DNA of 52,386 nt. Origin: Zygnema cylindricum (Eukaryota > Streptophyta > Zygnematophyceae > Zygnematales > Zygnemataceae). Both the position numbers and the translations under genes were made by a program. The notes under the pieces were generated by a model. It worked only from the letters and a program-made list of their open reading frames with translations. It had not been told where the DNA came from and did not search any database. The stretch is from NCBI GenBank assembly GCA_037447655.1, contig JBBHKE010002872.1, forward strand, positions 1 through 52,386. The letters are read 5' to 3'. Below are positions 12,912 through 23,900 of this stretch, piece after piece; position 1 is the first letter of the stretch, and every line of letters begins with the position of its first letter.

Positions 12912-13697
12912 GTGGAGCATTCGATCGCGAGTAGCATTCGATCGCGAGTTTGGGCCCTCGGCCCGCATTCAGGCATCCCTCCCTGTTTCTACAAGGGGAT
13001 TGGGTCTATTATCGACTGCCCGTGTTACTCCTGGTGCCTATTTGGGAAGTTGGTGCCTTATTGCCTCCACTCATTTCCCGTTTCTTGGCTGGGAGCACCC
13101 TCGTTCTTACTACCGTGGTCCCCGGGTTTCACACGGTGTGTTCGCCTTCCAACGGTCTCTATTGGACGCGTCACATTCTCTTCCTCCACATGCCCTAGCA
13201 GATGTGCCGATTCTCTCCACTCTTGTTATGAAATCCGTTGTGCGTGTCCAAGAATCAATTTCCGATCGGATTGTCGCCGCCATTAAATTTGAGCTTCTCG
13301 AGGCGCTTCCCTCTAATTCTTCGCGTGACCGTCTTATTTCTTGTGGTGGACCTGGTTCCGGGTCTTGGCTATTCGCTACACCTATTTTGTCCACTATCGA
13401 TTCTCACCTGCTTAGTTCACCACTGCCCTCTGGTTTCGCCTTGGCCTCCCCCATCCTCCTCTACTTGGCTCTCTTGTTTGTGCTTGTGGTCGTATTTTGG
13501 GGCCCGATGGTGTCCATTTGCTTCGTTGCTCCCATAAGGGAGATTTGATCCAGGCGCACGAAACTATTCGCGATGCCGTTGTGACTATCGCTTCGGAGGG
13601 GGGCTTTTCTGTGCGTTGGGAGGTTTCTCATATTATTCCCTCGCGTCTGATCGATGTTGTTTTGCTTGATGGTGCCGGTCGCACTTCGGTGATATAG
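12912..13697 (+). pseudogene. C-terminal fragment of a retroelement polymerase (GPGxGxWL / CCHC region)
   Basis: One frame reads STARVTPGAYLGSWCL, then SRDRLISCGGPGSGSWLFATP. After a frameshift near 13440 the next frame reads LGLPHPPLLGSLVCACG, then GPDGVHLLRC and an AHETIRDAVVTIASEGGF segment, ending at a stop near 13697. This series (AAYLGSW, GPGAGAWL, CxCG...DGxHxLxC...H) recurs downstream of reverse transcriptases in many algal and plant non-LTR-like elements and resembles a Cys-His plus nuclease-like tail. The RT itself is absent; (CT)n lies just upstream. Family assignment is from memory of motifs. Confidence 0.55.
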
Positions 13698-13970
13698 TTT
13701 TGGCGAACCCTACTTCGGCTGCAGTTGTTGGTCAGGGTTGGTCAGGGGGCTTGACATGTTGGGGTTCATTTTGAGTTTGGGTGCTATTATTCTATTTGCC
13801 ATTTTTATGTGTTCACGTTGCTTTCTTTGTTTTTTTATCGCCCTGCTTGTTTTTTTTCAGTTTTGGCCAAGCCACCTTTTTTGTACCCCCAGACTCAGAT
13901 GGTTTACCATCGTGCTTTGTAATTTATCTTGTGTGTTTACTTTTTTTTAAGTGATTAAACAAGGAGTTTT
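13698..13970. other. T-rich non-coding, probable 3' tail of the fragment
   Basis: Pyrimidine-rich sequence with a short direct duplication (GGTCAGGGTTGGTCAGGG at about 13730) follows the stop codon. It could be the 3' untranslated part of the retroelement fragment. Confidence 0.3.
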
Positions 13971-14186
13971 CACCGTGTATCGCTATTAGTGTTAATAATT
14001 TTTTCGGCACTTAAAAATATCTTTTATCCGTATACACTTGTCCGATTTTCAATTTGAGACCGCCAATCGGAAGATGAGAAAATTTCCATTCAATTTGTGA
14101 CTGTTAGATGCAAAATTGGACATGTGTCTACGGAGAAAAGATGTATTAAGTGGCACAAAAAACATTAACACTAGCAATTCACGGTG
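13971..14186. mobile_element. MITE-like hairpin repeat, copy 1
   Basis: The ends are CACCGTGTATCGCTATTAG and, inverted, CACCGTGAATTGCTAG. The arms continue as inverted matches: AACATCTTTTCTCCGT-like sequence on one side and its complement on the other. No reading frame is present. It is the same family as 18040-18487. Confidence 0.65.
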
Positions 14187-14275
14187 TAGTAAATTTTATG
14201 AGGTTACATTGAAGACCAAATTTGCTCATCAATGGATTTAGTGATTTTATAATAGACAAGTGACAAAATGTCCAC

Positions 14276-14475
14276 AAAACCGTGTATCATTATTAACGTC
14301 AATGTTATTTGTCTCTCAAAACATCTTTTATCCATGCACACTTGTCTGGTTATTTATCCGATACATGCGATTACAAGGTAACAATCTTACATTTCGGTTG
14401 GTTGTCTTCAAACAAGTTGCAAACACGTGTGCACAACGAAAAGATGATTGGTGTGGTGAAAAAGTTATCCCTTAT
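14276..14475. mobile_element. MITE-like hairpin repeat, degenerate copy
   Basis: It begins ACCGTGTATCATTATTA and shares the AAAACATCTTTTATCCAT...CACAACGAAAAGATG arms with the neighbouring copy but is more diverged. Borders are approximate. Confidence 0.45.
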
Positions 14476-14726
14476 GACCAAGGCTGCCTTGTAAATCAAG
14501 TTGCTATATAACCTACAACTCTGTGAACTTTTACTTTTTTGTTCAAGTGTTCCCTTTTTTTTTCTTCCATATACTCAAATGCTTTACCATTGCACGGTTT
14601 TGCTAAAGATTATTATTGTTATTAGACACAAGGAGGTGAAGCATATGGGTTTCATATCCAGTAAATTGTTATGAAAAAACATATACATCTGTGTATAAAA
14701 TTAATAAATTTGCATCAATGGGCAAT

Positions 14727-14930
14727 CAAAACAACAACAACAGCAATAACAAAAATGACAACAATAACAAAAATGACAACAACAACAATAACAACAATAA
14801 CAACAATAACAACAATAACAACAATAACAACAATAACAACAATAACAACAATAACAACAATAACAACAATAACAACAATAACAACAATAACAACTATAAC
14901 AACAAAAACAACAATAACAATTATTAATAA
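14727..14930. repeat. (AACAAT)n microsatellite
   Basis: About 200 bp of AAC/AACAAT units, with imperfect units at both ends (AAAAATGAC). Read in one plus frame it gives a poly-Asn tract, which I take as an artefact of the repeat. Related A/C-rich sequence recurs at 15028-15085. Confidence 0.9.
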
Positions 14931-15893
14931 CAATAGCTAATGCATTTTTTACAATTAATTGCTTGCTATTATTAGAATTAATTATATCAATAATGATTTA
15001 ATTGCTATTATAATAAAATTGTACTAAGAACAGCAACAACGACAACAAAAACAACCATAACAACGACAACAACTATTATAACAAATGATGTTGTCTTTGT
15101 ATTTGCAAATTTTCTAGTGTAGTTTCCCAATATTTTACGTAGTAAATGGCCTTTCTCCTAAGAATTATTGCTGGTTATCCACAAGAGGCAAAAAAAGTAC
15201 CAGTATGTAGTTGATCAATCAAAAACATGGCAACGTGTTATTCAATCCTTAATGAAGAAGCCATCAACAACCATTGAAGAAAAGAAACTAAAAGCCCAAA
15301 CACATGAACACCACTTTTCCAACAAACAAAAATGCTTGTTGATTTTTTAAGCCATTTTCAGCAATTTGCGCCCCCGATTTTTGGTAGGATCCCTCTCTTG
15401 CTCTCTCAACACCCTCAAACTCTCTGCCTTTCACTCTCTTCCCCCCCTCTTCTTTTGCTACTTGTTTGTTAAGGGACAAATGCTCTTTTTACTCAATCTT
15501 AAACCAATGAATATCTTAGATAACTGAATAGTTTTCATGCTTCCTTTACCATCATTAATATATTTTACCATACTGTTTGTACTTTAAAATATGACCAACT
15601 TGTACACCATAACACAAAAGTAATAGAAGTAAAACATTTTAGCTCACTTAGTTGGTGGTCTTTTTCCTATGAAGTAGCGACAGATAAGCAACTCCCAATG
15701 TAAATAATCAATCCGATGTCCAGAAAGGACGCCAAAAGGGAATTACAAGGGTGTCAAAACACCATTGTTTCTAGGTGACCGAACCGACATTAGGGACATC
15801 GAGTTTGTAATAAGTTTTAACTTTTAAATCTTTTAACTGGATCAAAAGAGAGAATATTATAAAATGTTACTCCTGCAATACTCTCCATGCTCC
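14931..15893. other. Intergenic, downstream of the main gene
   Basis: AT-rich DNA with A/C-rich and CT-rich stretches (15390-15465). No coding motif was recognised. It contains the 3' flank of the minus-strand gene that ends at 15894; no clear AATAAA signal was found close to the stop. Confidence 0.4.
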
Positions 15894-17794
15894 TTAACAA
15901 GGGCCAGCTTTAGAAACACAGAGAGTGGGATCTGGTTTTTTCAAAAGAGATTGCAACAAGCTGGATGAACACGGATAGCCGTTTAACCGTTTAAACGTGT
16001 CCGGACGTTTGAAGCATTTAACCAGATTCGCACAAGAGGATGCTTTAAGGAGTCGGAAAGGCCTCCCTGTGCACTTCGCCAGTTTCGACCCCAAATCTCC
16101 AGCATCGAGGCAAACCTGAATTCATGAAAACCATAGCAGTTTCTCTCCTTAAAAAAATGTATGGATTTGTGTGAAACAGAAAGGGAGTTGCGAAGCACAA
16201 AATTTCCGACCATTCTACTGACGTCACTGCCAATGTCAGACTCTTGTACTGGCTTGTTGTTTTTGTCGATATTTTTGTGACATACCTCTTCGTTGGGACC
16301 TATCATAGCGGTGGCAGAACTATCGATGCGTGCGCAAAATATTCCCACATTGATCGTGTAGAACTTTATGGTATTCTCAAGTTTCGTGAGACCAGGATCC
16401 ATAAGATTTGCAATAATAGAATCGCATGTATCTTCTACTTTGACTTCATAAAACTTCACACATGGTAAGGTGTATGGAAGATTTCCTCGTTTGATGCACA
16501 CCTGAAAAACAATAATTTATCAGACTGACAAAAAATAGCGTGTTAGGATTCAACTTGAATCCTCAACTTTGAAGTGCATTTAGCTTCCATATTCGAATTG
16601 TTTGTCTGAAAATTAACAGAAAGATCTCCAAACCTGCTGAAATGGCTGAAGGTCATTGCAATCAAGATCTGGGTTTGGTGAATTTGGTCCGAAGAGAGGG
16701 GTCAGATCAAACATATCTTGAATCGATTCACAGGTGTCATCCTGCGAGCAAAAAATTAAGCTCTTAATTAAACATAATCAAATAGCTTTTAATCAAACAT
16801 AACTTACTATCAAAAGTCATGCAAAATTTCATGAAGTTGATAAACAAGGAAGAACAAAATTCAAAAAACTCTTAGTGCGTCCAAATGCAAGTCCTTTAAG
16901 CCAAAAATACTTCAAACAATGGTAGAAACAATTCCATCACAAAAGTTGAAATCAAAAAATGGCATCAATCATATTTTGGAGAAAGCATCCTGTTGTCATT
17001 TCATCCAATTGCTACGTTAATGCAAAAATAATAACTGACCGTAGCCACGGTGTAGGGAAGAGAGCAGTTGCGATAAGCAGTCACATTAACAACTGTTCCA
17101 GGAGGCAATGGGATGCTGCAGTTCATTAGCTGCAATACGAAAATACTCCAATCAGTTGAATTGTACGGAATGCTTCTGGTGTTCAGCTGTCCAGTTAGAG
17201 TGTGCTCCTCATATGGTGCATGTACCTAAGCTATATATTATTATTATTATTATATATTATATTGAGCAAAAGGAAGTTCTTTTCACGTGAACATGTTCTG
17301 AACAATTGTCGAGATAAAAGACAAAACCATTAACAAGCATAAACGCATTTATTTTTTATGTGTACGTTTTTAACCAGTTATGTTCCATAAAAAAGCAATT
17401 AAATGCATCGACATAGCTTCTCAACGATTATTACAAAACTATCCGTGTTATTTTTCAAATGCCGGAATTTTTGTGAACTCCACAAAGGGCTCACGTTTTT
17501 TTTTTACAAATTAGATACAGAACCAGCTCAAAAAACAACAAATCGCAAAAAATGGATAGGGATAAGGCAACGATTGAATGAGAAGAAGTAAACGAGCATA
17601 AGTCAGCTACAGTTCAACCGGAAAAAGCAACGACAATGGAGTAACATAACACAAAAAATGGGAAGATATTGATACCGGATTTTGATTTGCAAAGTCAGTT
17701 TTTGAAATTCCATACACACTGGAGATATTATTGCAAGTCACATTTCCACCATCTGGCACAGTATAAAAGTTCTGCACGTTTCCGAGTATGACAG
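15894..17794 (-). CDS. C-terminal LysM-like modules, five exons
   Basis: Exons 17676-17794, 17040-17129, 16634-16741, 16286-16501 and 15894-16115. Cysteine-bracketed LysM-like units are NFYTVPDGGNVTCNNISSVY; PYTVATDDTCESIQDMF with NPDLDC; FYEVKVEDTCDSIIANL with NVGIFC; and a weaker SSCANLVKCF...LNGYPC. Each has the TC..I (or C..L) helix start and an N-x-C type end. All internal junctions are phase 0. LysM binds GlcNAc-containing glycans. Three modules are convincing, the fourth is weak. Confidence 0.75.
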
Positions 17795-20700
17795 CTGCAA
17801 AAAGTGGACCATGGTGGGTGGACAGATTAGAGATTTCGTACAAACTTCACATGGCAAACAACAACTAAATGTAGAAACAATTCAAACTGATCAATCATCG
17901 AAAGCACTCCTGCACATATGTGAAAAAACCAAATCCTCCTTCACGCTACCAATCTGCTCTTTATCATGTCAGAAACCTGGGAGAGTATCTTACCTAGCAC
18001 AATTACTTTGTTACTGGCAGGGTAACCCTGGGTACGCTACACCGTGTATCGCTATTAGAGTTAATGTTTTTTTCGTCTCTTAAAACATCTTTTCTCTCTA
18101 CACACATGTGGGATTGTAGATCTGAAGGTTGCGATTGAAAGGTAAGATTCTCAGCTTTCAATTGGCGTTCTCCATTTTGAAATCGGAGAAGTGTGTACGG
18201 AGAAAAGATGTTTGAAGTGGCGAAAAAGTTGTTAATGTTTTTTTCGTCCCTTAAAACATCTTTTCTGTGTACGTACATGACTAATTGCAATTTGAGACCG
18301 CTGCAATTCGGAAGCTGAGAATCTTAGCTTTCAATCGCAACCGTTATATCCACAATCCGACATGTGTGTACGGAGAAAAGATGTTTTAAACGGCCATAAA
18401 AACAAAGTTTCGGTTACATTGCAAAAATTACGATGGTAGAACCATCTGAGTACAAAAAAAACAGGAACACTAATAGCGATACATGGTCTAGTATGTATGT
18501 ATAATCGTATAATAATATATAAATAGTATGGTAGTATCGTATGTATGATTACCGTATGACCTGTCACACGTGTGAGTTCGTTACTTTGTCACTGACCTGG
18601 CACACATGTAAGAAGGTTCTCAGCTTCGCTGGCCGAATAGCCCATAGGGCAAACACAAAGGTAAGTTCCCGGAAAAAGCACAGAATTCACGCAAACTCCC
18701 ACGCCACATGGATTTTTGGATGTAAACGTGCACGGATTGGCTGCACGGCCACATAAAGCACCAATGTCCATGTAGAAAAAGCCATCAGATATAAAAATGA
18801 TAGGAAAAACATACATGAGATATTAGTACGATAGGAAAAATAACCATTGTAACCGCGAGTAATCCGTTTGGCTGTCGTGCGTTATGATTGTGACGGAGAC
18901 TAAAATTCAATTGACCCATTTTTTTGTTTGGGAGGAAAAGTGCTCTCGGATCTTTTAGCGTCAACGGCAACTGGAGGGCTCTTCGTTTTAATGGACTTTT
19001 CCCCTTATGTTTTGACGCATTTCTAATGCAATAGTAAACTAAAAAGTCTGTCCCAAATTTGGGCAGATCAGCTTCCTGTTTGCACATACATAGGATAATC
19101 TCGAATTTATGGGCAATGTTTTTTTGGTTCTTTTTTCTTTAAAAGTTGAAAACACGTGTGGAAGATGTAATTTGTGTAAAAACCGTCAGTAATTGGCTTA
19201 TAATTTTCACTTTCTAGCTTACAGTTTTGAATTGAACCGCCTCTCGAGCTGTTTCAAGAACGAATTGTAACGATTCTAATGGAAACCTGACAAGTGCGAC
19301 TGACACGATCCTAAAAGTGCGACCGCCATCCTCCTAGAATATTCCCCTTGCCTTGTAGCTCTTTATTATAATAGCGATACTCGATGTTATGTTCGATAGC
19401 GTATAAACCAGAGTAGCATGAAGAAGTCAGAGGAAAAACCTGGTGCACAAGTTTGCGTTCCATCCGAATTGGTGACATTCACGAAGTCGTCGTTGCATGC
19501 GCACAAATTGGTTGTGCCGGACACAATGCATATTCCGCTGCCGCATGGATTCATGAGACCGGGGCCATTAGCCAGTTTGAGCTTATTTTTTGCAAAATTG
19601 TTTAGCCTACAAGGGTCACCTGCATAAAAGTGAAAAAATACACGTAAACACAAGCACCCATAATTTCAGTTGGAGGATAATTCTTATGATAGAATTGGGG
19701 TTAAAATGTCAGAGGAGAAAGCAACCCTTCAATGAAACCACAATTTTGCTTCTTTAACGGACCAATTCTTACAAAATGAGAGAATTAGGCTTTATGGTTG
19801 CAAAAATGAACCAAAAAAGGATTTACATTGCTTGCAAGGAATCCAAACTATTACAACAACATATGCTACTTTTCAATATCTATGGTTGCATATTTCTCAA
19901 AAGTTGGAGGTGATGATATTACAAACAAAAGTAGAAAACAAAATTTATGATTTGAGCCAGGCAAAGAATTGAAACATAATTTACTGTGAAAGAAATGGTA
20001 ATGACCACGACAGGTAGTCTCTTACTTGGAGTATTTACAATCGGTAAAAGCGCTGGCAAGGTGTTTATTCCGCAAATTCCGGGTCCTCCAATAATTTTTA
20101 ATCTCATGTATCCTTTGTCGCCCCAATTGGGGCCCCAGGAGTTTCGGATGAGCCAATAGGGCGGAGTATACGTCAAATCATAGCCGACAACAACGACCGC
20201 GTGATCCACTCCATTGGAGAAACAGTCTTCATCATCAAACACTCCCTGTGGAGACAATTATGGAGGCCAACGATTAGACAAGATTACTACACTTAAGCAA
20301 ACCCTTTTACAACAAAAAGGACTCTCTTGATTGAAAAATTACTAGTTAAAGGACGAATTGTCCCCAATAGACCGGAAAAGGAGCCATAAATTCACCCAAT
20401 CCGCAAATCACTTTTACAGGAATATATTGAACTCGCTGGAGTAGGCAGCCCGATTGCTTACGATGGCTTAACCTAACAACTAAAAGTTTTGGACCAATTT
20501 TTGGTTCAATGGGTACCCTTCACAAATTCGCCTCCAATCTCCATGGATAAGTTCTGACTACCTTCCTAGTTAACCTAGAAGCGGATAAATGAAGGCTCAA
20601 CAATCCCAAATTTGAGGTACCTCTGTATTGAAGGAATTTGTGAAGGAAATAGGGGAGTAAAGAAGATAGGAGATGCGACATTGTTATTTCGTTTTTTAAA

Positions 20701-20916
20701 TGTGAGAATTTTTTCCGAAATGTCTTTTCAATGTCTGCTCAATGTGATGCAATGTTGTTTAATCTAAGTGCTTCCGCTGTTATGCATTTACTGTGTTGAA
20801 AATTGAAGTGAAAATTGATCCTATCAAGGGAGGAAGAGAGGGACGGAGGGGGAGGGAAAAGGAGAGAGAGAGAGAGATAGAGGGAGGGAGAGGGAGAGAG
20901 GGGGAGAGAGAGGGGG

Positions 20917-20970
<54 letters not shown>

Positions 20971-23900
20971 CGGCCTTATGACATATCATACACCCAAAAC
21001 TGTTATCTCCAGTAAAGTCTTAAGAAAAGTTGTCCCCAAAGCGATGTGAAGACATGCCTTTTCCTTTTCCTTTTAAGATAGAACACCTTGTTTTTTGGAA
21101 ATAAGCAAATGTCCTACCATTGGTAAAAAAAAGAAAAGAAGTGAAATGAAAAAAAAACCTGACGCAATCCTTGCTCACTTACCCTTTTTCTTTACCTATT
21201 TCTCTATTGGCGATTTTTTTATTTCATGTTCGAAGACTATTTGCTTAGATCCCTAATATTGAATGCTATCTTTGGATTGATTTTTGTACTCGGAAAAAGG
21301 TAAAGAATGCTCTTGCCCGGATGCTCTTGTTGGGCCAGCTATTGATAGGGGCGAGAAAGAAAGTATACATAACAACCAAGGAGAATAACAATATTAGAAT
21401 ATAAGCTGTCATCAACCTTATTTGGTTCATAGAGTGTAAAAGTTTGACATTTGACTGAGTCCTCATTTAAAAATATCAAGAACACCCCATCCGATATGAT
21501 GGTTTATTGGCTTGCCATCTTTAAACATAACTCACCATTTTCGGATCATAATTCTGGAAGGTGCTTCCACTTGCTTCTATGCTCACGATTGTTGGTTGTT
21601 GTTGGAGAGCCAAAAGCAGTCCTAGCCACCCATTCAGCTGGATCCTCTCAAAAGACGATATACTCCACGTGGTACTTGTCTGCAAATTCCAAATAGTAGC
21701 ATGTTAAATGAAAGTACATGTGACAAGATTTTTGACAAGATTTTTCCCGCAAAGAAACCGTCGAATTTGGGGACTTTCAAAAGTGACCAGTCACAATATT
21801 TCGGAAAATTTCAAATTTTGGCAAACATAAAACATGCAATAATATGACCCAACGCAAAAACAAAACATTTTATTGTTCATTATTAAAGAATGTATGAAAA
21901 TTCAAAATTTAAATTACAAAAAAAAAGCAGTTTCTGCACATTTGTTTTAAACAGTGATGTGGCAAGACCGTGTGCACTTGGTCGCCGAATACAAGATTGA
22001 GTTATTCCGTACTCTGGATGTGAAATGTAACTTTGAGTGAAACGTTAACTTTGTTTTACCTATCTGCTAATGAATGCGCTGGAATTCACCAGCGTCATTA
22101 CTATTGGGCAAGTAAAGGACCAAGATCTTGGCTGTCAGACTAGCCAATATTGGACGGCCACAACGTCCTTGAGTCACCGTTAGCTAGTTAAAAATCAAAA
22201 ACAATAATAATTTATTTTTTGCGACGCTGGAAAGCTGATTTCCTAGACGGACATGGAATCGGATTTTGTATTATTTTGGTCCCGAAATCAAAATTCATTT
22301 GAGAAGGTGCTATCGGTCCGATTCCGAAAAAAGTTCATCGGCTTTTCGATCGAATCAGTCAATTTCCACTTCTACTATGATGGAAAATAGTAGTATTTGT
22401 TTGTTTGTTCATTTTCTTTTCCTGGCTTTAACTTCACTGCATGTGGGTAAAACAACTTACTTGCCCTACCGAGCAAATGCCTGGAGTATATTCGGAGATC
22501 AACACAAGAGGATTCTTGGAGGCATAGTCGAGTGCTTCTGTTGGCCATCCACCTACCGAGCAATCACGTGCCAAACCTGAGCAGTTTAATAGCTGCTGCT
22601 CCGCGATAATCGGAACATCTGAACTTCCCGCATTTGTTATGTAAACGGCACTTTCGATAGCCGAAGTGGATGCAAATACCCAACAAGTGCCTGGAAGAGC
22701 CATAAACGCTGTTCATATTTTTAGAATCGAGGTAAGGTTACATGGTTCAACATCTTCATGCTGTCTAACAAATTTGAAGATGTAAAAAATTGATTGCCAA
22801 TTTTGTAAACAATGAAAGGTGTAGCTCAAGTTTTCAAACATTACGTGTTAATTACTAAAATAAAAAGAAAATTCTAGCGCCGAAAGAGATGGTTTATGTG
22901 ACTGGAGTGATTCTTGTAATTCAACCAATAGAATGTTCCATTTTCACAAGTCAGTCCCCAAGATAATTTTTGGACGATGTTTCTTTTATAATTTTGTCAC
23001 CTTTGAACATCTATTTTTATGGCGAAGCACTTTGATTATTTTTCATCAAAGTCAGGACTTGGGTCGTGACCTGAATTATGCTAAAGGTTATAGCTCGCGT
23101 TAAGGCAATCATGTCAGCAGGTTTCATTGATCTCTTTTCTAAGTACAAGTCCCATGCTGGAAGTGTCCTTGACATACTGCAGTTTTGCTGGTCCTTAATG
23201 GAGGCCACAGCTCGTCGCTTCACCCAATTCCAGCTGGTTGCAACCATCCAAGATGGTTTGTTGTCGTCATCAGGCAATAAGTATCCCAAGCTCACATAGC
23301 GGAAATATTTGTTCAGATTTTTAGGCTTTGCTCCTTCAAGGCTTGTAAGCCCTAAACCACGTCCCTCTGCAAGTTGAAAGTGGAAATTGGGTTCAAAATC
23401 TACTATCTTTGAGCCAAAGGGACGGATTATAGTCACGTTCTTATCGATGATATAATCAACCCTGCAGTGGCATTCGCAATATCTGTGGGGCTGATTGTTC
23501 ATCTAACTGTTCGACCTTAATGCTTTTGTATTGCATGCCTTTATCTGCTTCCTACCGTGTAGTTGATAGAAACTAAGATTCATAAGAACGTGCAAAACCG
23601 GCAATTATGTCAATAAGTTCTCACCGGAAGAGACATGTGAAACAATACACACTACTTACCAAAAGTACAAGTTGCATAATTTTCACTTGTGGCGTACCCT
23701 TTGTCACAAGTACATGGGACATCCAAACCCGTACAGTAGCCATGACCTCCACAAATCCCCCTGGGCTGTGTTGTATTGCAAAACCTCTCGCAATCCGATA
23801 CGCTTCTCCTGTCAAGTATCGAGCCTTCACAAGTTGCCATGTTGTCAATATCAAAACAGTTGTTTTCTACATTGCCACAAGTTGGATTGCTATTCACACT

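Noticed and set aside
14671-14940. Poly-Asn and poly-Thr/Ile open frames
   Set aside because: Translation of the AACAAT microsatellite only.
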